Position numbers and translations under genes: made by a program. From Diphasiastrum complanatum (lineage: Eukaryota > Streptophyta > Lycopodiopsida > Lycopodiales > Lycopodiaceae), in the NCBI GenBank assembly GCA_029204225.1, contig CM055110.1, positions 38,022,195 through 38,086,194 on the forward strand: a DNA stretch of 64,000 bases. The letters run 5' to 3'. Shown here in pieces: positions 1-9,713 of the stretch; position 1 is the first letter of the stretch, and the number at the start of each line of letters is the position of its first letter. The notes beneath the pieces were generated by a model, which was not told the DNA's origin, ran no database searches, and worked only from the letters and a program-made list of their open reading frames with translations.

Positions 1-1358
1 ATAGAGGCAAGCAAGTGAAACTCAACTCCACTAATTGTGCTTATTTTATTTCACATGAGGAGCCAAAGGATGTATATGATGCACTCAATTCGAATGAATG
101 GTATCTTGCCATGAAGGAGGAATATAATGCTTTGATGGCCAACAAGACATGGGAGCTTGTGGATCTTCCATCCAACAAGCACACCATTGGTTGCAAGTGG
201 GTTTCTCGAGTCAAGTATAATCAAGATGGCACAATCAACAAGTACAAGGCTAAACTTTGTGCTAAGGATTTTGCTAAAGTTTATGGACTTGATTATGAGG
301 AGACTTTTGCTCCAATTGCAAAGATGGTATCAATTAGAATCATAATTTCTATGATCCTTCCTTGTATGTCAAGTTTTTTTGATAAAGATATTGTCATCCT
401 TCTTATTTATGTTGATGATATCATTCTAACAGGAAGTTATATCAAGTTAGTTGAGGAAACCAAGATTGCACTTGGAAAAGAGTTCAAGATGCAAGATCTT
501 GGAAAAATTCACTACATACTAGGATTAGAGATTGACTTTCTTAAAGATAAAGCTTTTGTATGTCAATCCAAGTATGCTCTTTCAATGTTAAAAAGTTCAA
601 TATGTTAGATTGTAAGAGTATAGAAACACCTATGGAGCAAAATGTAAAAGACCCTAACAAAGGTGATGAAAGAGCCTTCGTGGACATCAATCTTTTTAGT
701 AGTCTTATAGGCTCCTTAATTTGGCTCACGATAACTAGACCTGACATAAGCTTTACTATTCATAAGATGAGCCAGAATATGCAAAATCCTACTATTTATA
801 ATTGGAAAATGGCCATGAGAGTACTTAGATATATATCTTCAACTTTTGATTATGGTTTATTGTATAAAAGTGAAGATCTTTCTATTGTTGGTTATTCTGA
901 CTCGGATTTTGCAAGTGATAGAGCAAATCGAAAATCTACATGTGCTTATGTCATATATCTTGGAGGAAACTTGATATCTTGGCTTTCCAAAACACAAGAT
1001 ACTGTATCACTCTCATCTTGTGAAGCTGAGAATAAGGCACTCACTAGTGCTTTAGATCAAGAAGATGCTAGTGGAGCTAAAGATAATCATGGAAGATGAT
1101 CTACCTATGATCATGTGTGACAACATTTCAGCCCAAGCCCTTGCCAACAACCCAATATTCCATGCAAGGAGCAAAAATATTGAAGTTGCACATCACTTCA
1201 TGAGAGAGAAGCTCATTGGAGGGGAAATATACTTGGAGCACATCGACAAATCATCTTGTATTGCTGATATGCTCACCAAACCTTTGAGCAAGAGTTCCTT
1301 CATCAAGCATAGAGCCAATCTTGGAGTAATACCAAGATCCATGTTCAAGTCAATATAG
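1..1358 (+). pseudogene. Ty1/copia reverse transcriptase-RNase H remnant (Cop-1)
   Basis: This is the 3' half of a copia pol gene, entered from the left window edge. Three overlapping reading frames carry it: 15-608 (RT start and the YVDD-type catalytic centre LLIYVDDIIL near 400-430), 560-1099 (end of RT, then RNase H with SDSDFAS near 895 and SSCEAE near 1015) and 1065-1358 (RNase H end, with CDNISAQ and LTKPLS). Frame changes near 590 and 1060 break the protein. Relative to the sister copy at 51457-52434, about 229 bp of RT between the SIRIIIS and FFDKD segments is missing, removing the LDVSNAFLNG region. It cannot encode a working polymerase. Family assignment is secure; the element continues left of the window. 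Confidence 0.9.
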
Positions 1359-1375
1359 ATTGTTTTTAAGAGGAG

Positions 1376-1756
1376 TGTTGAAATGGAAAAATAATCCATC
1401 TTGACTTTAGGCTTGCTACAAACATTGTACCATGCAAGTATGTTGTTCATAAATGCAAATGCCATGTTTGGCCTAGATAGAGCTCGAGATATATGGATAT
1501 GACATATCTAGTTTGATGATTACAACTTGCATATAGATTGTAGATTTAGAATTACGGGAAAATGCGAAAAAGTCGAAGGTTTTGAAAACAGTTAAACTTT
1601 TGAACTACACAAGTTAAGCTTTTGAACTATGCAAGTGTCGCATTTCGGGGAAATGCGAAAAAGCCGACGTTGTTGAAAACATAGTGTATTTCTGCAGACA
1701 GTTGAAAAGGTAATGTATTTCTGCAGACTTGTTCTAAATGTTAATTTCATGGAAGT
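1376..1756 (+). repeat. Truncated 3' LTR of Cop-1
   Basis: The purine tract AAGAGGAG (1368-1375) lies 10 bases after the pol stop and is followed at once by TGTTG, the expected start of a plus-strand 3' LTR. The LTR has no CA end: it runs into the Cop-2 LTR near 1756. Inside are two copies of a roughly 30-bp segment (near 1558 and 1649), each with AAATGCGAAAAAG followed by TTGAAAAC. No second Cop-1 LTR is visible, so the boundary is inferred from the purine tract and the neighbour. Confidence 0.65.
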
Positions 1757-2302
1757 TGTACTTTCTGGTTTCACATGTGTGAAACACTGTCTGAATACAG
1801 ACTCCAACTTGAAAATCAAGTACACATTGATAGCACCTCAAAACAATCAAAACAAACGTAGACAAATGAAGAGAATCACTCAAAATTGCTTCCAAAACCA
1901 AGATTGGTGTCTCACATTGATTATGGCCAAATAAGCCTATATATATACACTTTTGGAGCTCGAGGTACTGATCATGCATCAGATCTCACACGTGTGAGGA
2001 TGCCTTGTCACCATCATGCAATTTGACACTTGGATCAAAACTTTTCATTTTGGGAATTTTTGGAATATTTTCCTACTATATGGAGATCTTCTAGAAGCAA
2101 AAACTCGTCTACTTCAGCTATTTCCACACGTGTGAGTTATTTTAGCCACTAGAACTTGATTTAAATCATATGTACAACATATATGATTATGGTACATGAA
2201 AAGTACACTAGTTTCACACGTGGGAACAGGATCCACACATGTGTGTCTATCATATATACAAGATTTTTGGCCTCTACCAAGCTTATTTTTGCATTTTTCA
2301 CA
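1757..2302 (-). repeat. 3' LTR of Cop-2 (truncated, internally deleted)
   Basis: It matches the right-hand LTR (10446-12089) from about 10609 to the CACA terminus, but lacks the first ~160 bp and an internal 935 bp (equivalent to 10993-11927). The deletion junction at about 2140 carries a 2-bp AT microhomology. It ends TTTTTCACA at 2302, directly followed by CTCCTCAAAA, which on the minus strand is the polypurine tract TTTTGAGGAG. It holds two perfect CACACGTGTG palindromes (1987, 2125) and one variant (2215). Confidence 0.8.
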
Positions 2303-2697
2303 CTCCTCAAAAATCTAGCTTGGTAAATCTAGCATAGATATCTATAACTCCAAGAGCCAATCTTAAATTTATAAATGGATTTTTAGGTAATGCCTTGGTG
2401 AGTATATCAGCAATGCAATCTGATGATGAAACATGAATAAGCTTGATCTCCTTTGCTTGCACTTTCTCCCTCACGAAATGATGTGCAATCTCGATGTGCT
2501 TTGTTCGAGCATGGAAGACTCGATTGTTTGCAAGTTTTGAGCTGCTTGATTATCACAATATATGCATGGAATGTCTTCATTCTTGATCACATGTAGCTCC
2601 TCCAAAAGCCTTTTAAGCCAAAGAACCTCCGTTGTTGTTGTTGTCATAGCTTTATATTTGGATTCTGTTGATGAAAGAGAGATGGTAACTGTATCAG
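2303..2697 (-). pseudogene. Cop-2 RNase H, C-terminal part
   Basis: Read on the minus strand this is the last third of a copia RNase H: TVTISLSSTES, then MTTTTTEVLWLKRLLEEL, CDNQAAQNL, and the terminal SSSDCIADILTKALPK next to the polypurine tract. It is separated from the rest of the RNase H (from 3161 on) by about 460 bp of unrelated sequence and carries frame errors near the middle. It belongs to the same copy as the RT at 3161-4457. Confidence 0.8.
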
Positions 2698-3160
2698 ATT
2701 AAGTATATCATGTATACATGTCAATAATGCGTTGCTTATCATTCATTCTGTCTAATCTTTCTAGTTGTTCTTACTAGTAATAGACGAAACTGGCGCCTAC
2801 AAGAGGAGAAAATGATCATGCGTGGGGTTGGCCAATAGTTAACCATGTTGAGCAATGAGATGCCTGTTGGAGAGAGAGGGGAAGAATTTATGATGAACAC
2901 GAACGAGAAACGAACTCGAACAAGAAGCACACGAGAAACGAACTCGAACAGAAAATGTTTATGCGTAACAAAATGAACTATACGACTCTCTTCGTAAGCA
3001 TGACTACGCCTATCAGAACGACAGAACTTTAGTGATAGAAATCACAGTCATTCCAGATTACATAGCCAAACATTAATAGATGAAGCGCGCCAGAAGAATA
3101 ATTTGTCGCGAATAGCAAGACAAATTATATGTCGCGAATGATTCGCGAAGAGCTAAACTG
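2698..3160. other. About 460-bp insertion inside Cop-2 RNase H
   Basis: This segment interrupts the RNase H between the GGSN and SDTVTISLSS motifs and has no coding similarity I recognise. It contains a 19-base direct repeat (ACGAGAAACGAACTCGAAC at 2903 and 2931, 28 bp apart) and three TCGCGAA-type runs near 3108-3150. No clear terminal inverted repeats or target-site duplication are visible. About 20-30 bp of the RNase H codons seem lost at the site. A solo or small non-autonomous element, or filler DNA from break repair, are both possible. Confidence 0.5.
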
Positions 3161-4457
3161 TGCTCGACTGATAATTAGATCCTCCACATAAGAATGTAGC
3201 AAATACACTTATGGATCTTCTATCCATCTTGTCACCTGCAAAACTTGAGTCCGAATATGCTCTCAAACAAATATTAGTCCTTTCATAAACTATGCCAAAG
3301 TCTTTTGTAGCCGAGATGTACCTTAACACCCTTTTTGCTCCTTTCCAATGACATATTAATGGACTTTGCATGTATTGACTCAACTTGCCAACACAAAAAC
3401 TAAGATCTGGTCTAGTGATGGTTAAGTATATCGAGGAACCAATAAGCATTCTATAGGTAGTGATGTCCTCAAATGATGCTTCATCACTTTCCTTAGAAAC
3501 TTTTACACTTAGTTCCATAGGAGTTTCAACTCCTTTACAATCAATCATGCCAAATCTTGCTAAGATTGATCTAGCATACTTAGATTGACATATGAAGGTA
3601 AAATCATTACTTCTAGTGACTTCTATTCCAAGTACAACTTTAAGAAGTCCTAGATCTACCATCTTAAATTCACTAGACAAGGAAACTTTTACATTCTTGA
3701 TGCCATCTAGATCATTTCTTGTGAGTATAATGTCATCAACATATAAAACTAAGATAATGATCTTTCCATCATTACATTTGTAGTACAATGATGGTTCATA
3801 AGAACTTACAACAAATCCAATGGAAATAAGATAGGAATGCAACTTAGAGTACCATGCTCTTGGTGCTTGCTTGAGTCCATAAAGACTCTTCTTCAAGAGA
3901 CACACCTTGTCTTCTTCTCCATCTTTGATGAAGCCCTCGGGTTGGCACATGTAGATTTCCTCTTCCAAGAATCCATTCAAGAAAGCATTTGTCCAATCAA
4001 GTTGGAAGAGCTCCCATTTGAAAGAAGTTGCAAGACATCTGATTAATCTAATGGTCACAAGCTTTGCAACAGGTGCAAAGGTTTCATCATAATCTATGCC
4101 TTTGACTTGCAAAAAACCTTTTGCTACAAGTCTAGCTTTGTACTTATGAATGGAACCATCTTGATTATATTTCAATCTATATATCCATTTACAAGTAAAA
4201 GGCCTCTTTCCATAAGGTAGATCAACAAGTTTCCAAGTTTGATTTTCCATTCCAACACCTACAATATCACATTCATGATCACTTGCAGTGAAGATAAATC
4301 TCTTAGAACTACTGTAAGAAAGTAGATTAGAAAAGTAGTCTTTTTGGTGAGTCATGTGAGAGCTTGCCCCACTATCAATCCACCAAGTGTCTTGATTAGA
4401 TGTTTGTGGTGAGGATACCATCAAAGATAGATTGCCTTCTTCCTCATCCTCAAGCAC
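3161..4457 (-). pseudogene. Cop-2 protease fused to RT-RNase H, integrase deleted
   Basis: One open minus-strand frame of about 430 codons. It begins within the gag-protease linker, contains the retropepsin active site WWIDSGASSHM, then jumps at about 4250 from the protease (CDIVGVG) straight into RT (NQTWKLVDLPYGKRP). RT continues through LDWTNAFLNG, LLKKSLYGLKQAP, the catalytic LYVDDIIL and TRPDLSF to the start of RNase H (YSDSSFAGDKMDRRS). The second half of protease, the GAG-pre-integrase domain and the whole integrase are missing, yet the frame stays open across the junction. No integration activity is possible from this copy. Its upstream gag lies at 4458-5143 and 9714-9853, split by Cop-3. 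Confidence 0.88.
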
Positions 4458-5143
4458 AAGGTTGCCTTGATTGTCCTTCTCTTGGGCATTCTTCTTCTTG
4501 TAGCACTCGGATGCAAAATGTCCCTTTTTTTCACAAAAGAAACACTTTAGCTTCTTCTTGTCCTTCTTGCTCTTGCCTTTGGAACTTGATGCTCCATCTT
4601 CATTTCTTGAGTCTTCTTGAATAGAAATTTCTTCTTCTTGCCTTTCAAAGAAAAGTTAGCTTTTTCATCACCATCATTCAAAGATAAGGAACTCATCCTA
4701 CTTTTGATATGAAGCATTCTACTCTCCTCACTAACAAGCACACTTCAAAGTTTTTCAATACTAGGAAGTGAATCTTGAATAGCAAAGGTTTGAACTAGAT
4801 TGGAATAATTATCCTAATCCATTCAAAATGTTTTGAACTAATTCATCATCTTTGATTTTATCATCTATGGAAGACAACTCCTTATTCAAAGATTTGATCC
4901 TAAAGACATAATTTTGGGCACTTTCACTACTTCCTCTCATGCTTTGAAGGATTTGATTCCTAAGCATGAGTATCCTTGAAGTGTTCTTGGATCCATAAAT
5001 GGCTTTTAATGAATCCCATGCCTCTTTGGATGTGGTACAAGATGATATTTCTTTCGAAAGTTCATTACTTACATTCATTTTATGAAATGTAATGCAACTC
5101 TACATCTCTTTTTGTACTTAACCAACTCAACTCCTCCTTGAGG
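4458..5143 (-). pseudogene. Cop-2 gag, C-terminal part
   Basis: Minus-strand gag: MNVSNELSKEISSCTTSKEAW and RNQILQSMRG (UBN2-type copia capsid region, about 4830-5078), then a lysine-rich linker and a zinc-knuckle region near 4490-4540, adjacent to the protease. Frame breaks occur near 4745 and 4800, and a stop falls near 5080. The sequence stops exactly at 5143, where the LTR of Cop-3 begins, and resumes at 9714 beyond the TGAGG duplication. Confidence 0.82.
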
Positions 5144-5844
5144 TGTGAAGAATTGCCAAAAATTGGCAAATCTAGCTTGATCAAAAACCATGTAGAATAG
5201 TGTAAATTGTGTACACAAGTGGGTCCCACACATGTGAGGCCATGATGCCACATGGGAAACCCATTCTAATGTAGGTTAGGTCAAGTCAAGAGAGTTGTTC
5301 ATGTCTATTTGGTGGTCATCCCTACTTTATAGGACCTACACCTAAGTTTAAGGTGAAAATTTGACCAACTAGCTACCTACCAAGCATAACTCTAGGAAAT
5401 AGACTAGGGTTTCATTTTAGATCAAGGAGAGTGAGTTAACTTCCTTATTACATGCTGGAAATCCACCTAACTTCAAGAAGGAAGTCGAATTTGCTATGTA
5501 TTCCCTCTCTCCATAGTGAGAAGATAGAAAATTTTTGGAGCTCATTGGCAATCTCAAGCTAGTTCACTATGTACATTGAGTTTTTGTGATCCAAATGAGA
5601 CCAAATTAATTTCTACTTGTTTCTCAGGTTGAAGGCCGTACTAAAGCCTTTAGTACACACGTGTGGGCTCGGATTTCAATGTTTATCAATGCTTTTGATT
5701 GTTAATGCTTGTTGTTTGTCAAATTGCCAATCTAGATCAACTTTTTTGTGTCTAGTTTTTTGATAGATTGTTAAGCAAGCATCCAATCACTCTTGTGGAT
5801 CTTTTGTAGATCCATTTATGGTCCTAAAGTACAGTACTTTCACA
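5144..5844 (+). repeat. 5' LTR of Cop-3
   Basis: 701 bp with inverted termini TGTGAA...TTCACA. It contains one perfect CACACGTGTG palindrome (5656-5665) and a CACACATGTG near-copy (about 5229). It differs from the 3' LTR by an extra AGAT near 5764 and a handful of substitutions. The purine tract of the element lies at the other LTR; the primer binding site abuts this one. Confidence 0.95.
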
Positions 5845-5857
5845 TGGTATCAGATCC
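5845..5857 (+). promoter_or_regulatory. Cop-3 primer binding site (initiator Met-tRNA type)
   Basis: TGGTATCAGATCC directly follows the LTR. It matches the 3' end complement of plant initiator tRNA-Met (TGGTATCAGAGCC) except near position 11. The same site occurs on the minus strand before Cop-2, Cop-4 and Cop-5. Confidence 0.9.
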
Positions 5858-6648
5858 AAGTACAAGATCATAAGCCATTGATATAATGCAAATCCATTTT
5901 TAGCAAGTTTTGGTGCTAAAAACTAGTATTGAGAGGGAAGCTAGAATCTTGATTTTGGTGAGGAGATTTGATCCCAAACTTGGTAGGGGTCCAAATTTGT
6001 ACTGTCCACATGTGTGGGCACCTCTTAACCTGCATTTAATTCATGGTATTCATTTGATCCAAAAAAATTCAATTTGTGAGCTATTGGTGTAATTTTTGGC
6101 GGAGATCCTAGGATAATCTACCAAGATCATTTGCCATTGATTAGATTTGAATTTGTTTCATGGAATCTAATTAATCTAGGCTGAGTTCAAGTCCTGTTAA
6201 GGTTAAAAACAGGTCTTGAAAGTACACCAAGAAGGAAGAAAGAGATTAAGTCATTTTTTTGTCCAAAAATAGCCAAAATTGGCAAGATTTGATTGTAAGT
6301 AGATTTCACATCATCTTATCTTCATTCCAACTTTGTGAGGGAGTGCTAGAACTGAGATTATAAGTCCACTTGTTGGATTAGAAATCTAATTTGAGTGAAA
6401 AACTACAAGAGAGAGACCTTAGTGAGTTTCTAGAGACAATCAAATCCATTTCTTGGCAAGATTTGTTTGAAAGTAGTTTTCACTTCATCTTATCTTCATT
6501 CCAGCTTTGTGAGGGAGTGATAGAACTGTGATTATAAGTCCATTTGTTGGATTAGAAATCAAATTTGAGTGAAACACTGCAAGTGTGAGACCTTTGTGAG
6601 TTTCAAGTCAATCAAGTCTATTTCTTGTTTGTAGAAGTCACTAGTAAG
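5858..6648 (+). other. Cop-3 untranslated leader
   Basis: About 790 bp between primer site and gag start. It contains a diverged direct duplication: the stretch around 6277-6420 (AGATTTGATTGTAAGTAG..., CTTATCTTCATTCC, GGAGTG, TTGGATTAGAAATC) recurs at about 6455-6590. No ORF of note. It presumably carries dimerisation and packaging signals, but none can be identified by eye. Confidence 0.6.
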
Positions 6649-7923
6649 ATGGGATCTGCTGGAGCATACCTTCTAGAAGCTAGTGAGAGGTTGAATTCTA
6701 CAAATTATGCTATTTGGAAGGTAAGAATGGAGTCACTCTTGGTGCTCCAAGACTTTTATGAGTTCTTGATTGAAGATGAAGATGAACCTCTAGGTGCACA
6801 TGAGTTAGCTAGATACAAGAAGAGATCTAGGCTTGCACTTCATTGTGTGAAGATGAATGTGAGCAATGATTTGTTGAGAGAAGTATCAGCTTGTACTAAT
6901 GTTAAAGAGGCTTGGGAGTCTTTAAAATCAATCTATGAGTCTAGCAACACTTCTAGAGTTCTTATGCTTAGAAATCAAATTTTGCAAAGCATGAGGAGAA
7001 GAGAGGAGAGTGCACAGGATTATGTACTCAGAATCAAGTCTCTTAATAGGGAGTTGGCTTCCATTGGAGAGAAGATTCATGATGGAGAGCTTGTACAAAT
7101 TGTCCTTAATGGTCTAGGAGATGACTTTGCAAATTTGGTCCAAAGTTTTGCCATCCAAGACACTTTGCCAACTATAGAAAAACTTCACAGTGTATTAGTG
7201 GCTGAAGAGTGTAGGATGCTCCATGCAAAATCTAGGATGAGTTCCTTGTCGTTGCAGGATGGTGATGAGAAAGCCAATTTCTCATTCAAGGGCAAAAAGA
7301 AGACCAATGGAAAGAAGAAGCATCCAAAGGAGGCCAAAGAAGAGGATGATGCATCAAGCTCAAAGGACAAGTCAAAGCAAAAATGCTTCTTTTGTGGAAA
7401 GAAGGGGCATTATGCATCTGAATGCTACAAGAGGCTAAGAGCACAAGTGGAGGAGGACAAACAAGGAAACCTTGCAAAGGAGGAGGAGGAGGAGGAGGAT
7501 GAAGTAGATGTATTCTTGATGGCATCTACATCCTCACCGACAAGCAATAGCAATTCAAGAGACAATTGGTGGATCGACAGTGGGGCTAGCTCCCACATGT
7601 CTTGTGAAAAGGACTTTCTCTCAACCTTACACTCATTCAATGATGCTAAAAAGTTTGTCTTTACTGCAAATGATGAAGAGTGTAGGATAGATGGTGTTGG
7701 CACCATCTCTTTGTGTCTAGAATCCTCAAAATGCATGGATCTAGAAAATGTCCTTTATGTACCATCAATCACCAAGAATATGCTTAGTGTTGGTCTACTC
7801 TTAGAAAGTGGCTTGGATGTCCACTTTAAGCATGGTGTTTGCTTCATCTTGAAGAATGATGTTTGTATTACAAAGGGATTTAAACATGGAAGATTGTTTA
7901 AGTTGGAAGCTAGTTGCTTTTAA
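6649..7923 (+). CDS. Cop-3 gag-protease polyprotein
   Basis: I choose ATG 6649 (MGSAGAYLLEASERL) because it aligns with the gag start of Cop-2 (MASMGGFLLEASERL). The product is 424 aa. In order: copia capsid region (NVSNDLLREVSACT, RNQILQSMRR, ELVQIVLNGLGDDF; residues ~60-180), a lysine-rich linker, a CX2CX4HX4C zinc knuckle (CFFCGKKGHYASEC, ~250-263), an acidic Glu-rich stretch, and a retropepsin with active site WWIDSGASSHM (~312-322) through LYVPSITKNMLSVG. It ends with a stop at 7921-7923 shortly after the protease, in the GAG-pre-integrase region, where other copies continue into integrase. The frame is fully open and the element is young, so this may be expressed and assemble particles. 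It overlaps the next ORF by 68 bases in another frame. Confidence 0.92.
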   Translation: MGSAGAYLLEASERLNSTNYAIWKVRMESLLVLQDFYEFLIEDEDEPLGAHELARYKKRSRLALHCVKMNVSNDLLREVSACTNVKEAWESLKSIYESSNTSRVLMLRNQILQSMRRREESAQDYVLRIKSLNRELASIGEKIHDGELVQIVLNGLGDDFANLVQSFAIQDTLPTIEKLHSVLVAEECRMLHAKSRMSSLSLQDGDEKANFSFKGKKKTNGKKKHPKEAKEEDDASSSKDKSKQKCFFCGKKGHYASECYKRLRAQVEEDKQGNLAKEEEEEEDEVDVFLMASTSSPTSNSNSRDNWWIDSGASSHMSCEKDFLSTLHSFNDAKKFVFTANDEECRIDGVGTISLCLESSKCMDLENVLYVPSITKNMLSVGLLLESGLDVHFKHGVCFILKNDVCITKGFKHGRLFKLEASCF

Positions 7924-8809
7924 AAGAATGAGCTTGGCAAAGGAGGAGATCACTCAAGAGGAGATCTTGGCAAAGTGTGATCTTGCTTGCATTGAGGAGG
8001 AGCATCAAAAGGAGAAAGATTTTGAGGATCAGCCTCAAAGCATGAGAGTTCCAAGGGAGTCCTCAATGACAATGTCCGAGTCATCAAATTACATGCAAAT
8101 TGTCCATTCAAGTGTGCATCTTGCAAGGGTGGTGAGCATTGGAGAGTCTACTATCTTTGAATACTTTTTGGAAAGTATTAGTAGACATGAGGTGACTTGT
8201 TTCTTACCTTTAAGATCCATGGTGTTTATTACTTTGTATGACAAGACAATGAAATGGGATGCTTTGAAATCTACATTTGTTGTTTATAAAGCAATTTCAT
8301 TGGATAACTATTTTTGTAATAGTTTGAATAGAGTCATAAAAGATGAAACATCATTTGCTTTGGAAATCTTTGTGTCCACATGCTTTGTTCATGATCATTC
8401 CAATGTAAGGACCAAAGATTATCCTATTTCAATGATAGGAATAATGGTAGTGTTTTGCTCTTCAAGTAGAGATTGTAGAATCTACTTGTTTTCAACCAAA
8501 GAAGTTGTCAATGGTGGAAATGTGATCTTTCAAGAGTGGAAGATTTGTAAACTTGAAGAAGCACCTTTGGATCAACACATTATTCAATTCATTGATGTTT
8601 TGGAGTCAAGTCAAGTGGAGGAGCAAGCTCAAGACCCGAGGACTCCAAGAAGAACCTTGAGTATCAAGATGGAGCCATCTAGGCTCAATCATATGGATCA
8701 AGCAAGACAAGTTGTCTTTGGCAACATTATTTATGCACTTAATATTTTAATTGATGTATCTTCAAGCGCACAAAATGCCTTGGAATCCATGGCTTGGCAT
8801 GATGTTTAG
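7856..8809 (+). CDS. Cop-3 second ORF, unrecognised product in place of integrase/RT
   Basis: A 317-codon open frame, +1 relative to gag-protease. The start could be ATG 7856, an internal ATG, or a frameshift from gag. The first third is charged and Glu-rich (LAKEEITQEEILAKC, EEEHQKEKDFEDQ). The middle (~residues 60-200) is hydrophobic/mixed and matches no retroelement domain I know. The last ~100 residues look like the copia linker between integrase and RT: IYLFSTKEVVNGGNVIFQEW resembles the usual 'TKKVV..RDVIF' motif, and the end (AQNALESMAWHDV) resembles the first RT residues. There are no integrase HHCC or DDE residues. It is probably a rearranged pol remnant that stays open; a captured sequence in its middle part cannot be excluded. 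Confidence 0.6.
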   Translation: MMFVLQRDLNMEDCLSWKLVAFKRMSLAKEEITQEEILAKCDLACIEEEHQKEKDFEDQPQSMRVPRESSMTMSESSNYMQIVHSSVHLARVVSIGESTIFEYFLESISRHEVTCFLPLRSMVFITLYDKTMKWDALKSTFVVYKAISLDNYFCNSLNRVIKDETSFALEIFVSTCFVHDHSNVRTKDYPISMIGIMVVFCSSSRDCRIYLFSTKEVVNGGNVIFQEWKICKLEEAPLDQHIIQFIDVLESSQVEEQAQDPRTPRRTLSIKMEPSRLNHMDQARQVVFGNIIYALNILIDVSSSAQNALESMAWHDV

Positions 8810-8814
8810 TTTTG

Positions 8815-8960
8815 AAGTGTGCTACATGTATATAGACACATTTATGGAACATCTTGTAAGGGATCCTCTAAGAGGTGGTGAAAGATCCTTCATGGACATC
8901 ATTCTCTATTGGAGTCTCAAAAGTTCCTTCTTTGTAGCTGGATTTTTTAGACACTTCTAA
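8815..8960 (+). pseudogene. Cop-3 RT C-terminal remnant
   Basis: In the frame after the second ORF, residues around 8850-8930 read PLRGGERSFMDIILYWSL, matching the copia RT stretch 'KDPNEGDERSFEDITLFRSL' of the sister copies. The palm with YVDD is absent, so RT has been removed by a large internal deletion. The stop is at 8958-8960, about 50 bp before the polypurine tract. Confidence 0.7.
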
Positions 8961-9007
8961 AAGCTTTCATTGATCTATCAAGAGAGTTGTAAATAGATCA
9001 AGCTAAA

Positions 9008-9016
9008 TTTGAGGAG
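9008..9016 (+). promoter_or_regulatory. Cop-3 polypurine tract
   Basis: TTTGAGGAG immediately precedes the TGTGAAG start of the 3' LTR; it is the expected plus-strand primer. The same AGGAG core precedes the 3' LTRs of Cop-1, Cop-2 and Cop-4. Confidence 0.8.
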
Positions 9017-9713
9017 TGTGAAGAATTGCCAAAAATTGGCAAATCTAGCTTGATCAAAAACCATGTAGAATAGTGTAAATTGTGTACACAAGTGGGTCCC
9101 ACACATGTGAGGCCATGATGCCACATGGGAAACCCATTCTAATGTAGGTTAGGTCAAGTCAAGAGAGTTGGTCATGTCTATTTGGTGGTCATCCCTACTT
9201 TATAGGACCTACACCTAAGTTGAAGGTGAAAATTTGACCAACTAGCTACCTACCAAGCATAACTCTAGGAAATAGACTAGGGTTTCATTTTAGATCAAGG
9301 AGAGTGAGTTAACTTCCTTATTACATGCTGGAAATCCACTTAACTTCAAGAAGGAAGTCGAATTTGCTATGTATTCCCTCTCTCCATAGTGAGAAGATAG
9401 AAAATTTTTGGAGCTCATTGGCAATCTCAAGCTAGTTCACTATGTACATTGAGTTTTTGTGATCCAAATGAGACCAAATTAATTTCTACTTGTTTCTCAG
9501 GTTGAAGGCCGTACTAAAGCCTGTAGTACACACGTGTGGGCTCGGATTTCAATGTTTATCAATGCTTTTGATTGTTAATGCTTGTTGTTTGTCAAATTGC
9601 CAATCTAGATCAACTTTTTTGTGTCTAGTTTTTTGATTGTTAAGCAAGCATCCAATCACTCTTGTAGATCTTTTGTAGATCCATTTATGGTCCTAAAGTA
9701 CAGTACTTTCACA
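9017..9713 (+). repeat. 3' LTR of Cop-3
   Basis: 697 bp, TGTGAA...TTCACA, nearly identical to 5144-5844. It carries the CACACGTGTG palindrome at 9529-9538. It is followed by TGAGG (9714-9718), the target-site duplication. Confidence 0.95.

Larger units (their letters stand above)
5144..9713 (+). mobile_element. Cop-3: complete non-autonomous copia element nested in Cop-2 gag
   Basis: Bounded by two LTRs (5144-5844 and 9017-9713) and flanked by the identical 5-bp duplication TGAGG at 5139-5143 and 9714-9718. It has a tRNA-iMet-type primer binding site, an intact gag-protease gene, a second ORF and a polypurine tract, but no integrase or RT domain. By eye the LTRs differ by five substitutions and one 4-bp indel over about 697 aligned bases, so insertion is recent. 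It must have been mobilised by enzymes from another copia element. It splits the minus-strand gag of Cop-2. Confidence 0.95.

Noticed and set aside
8815-8960. Separate small gene at the Cop-3 3' end
   Set aside because: Residues match RT of sister copies, so it is a pol remnant.
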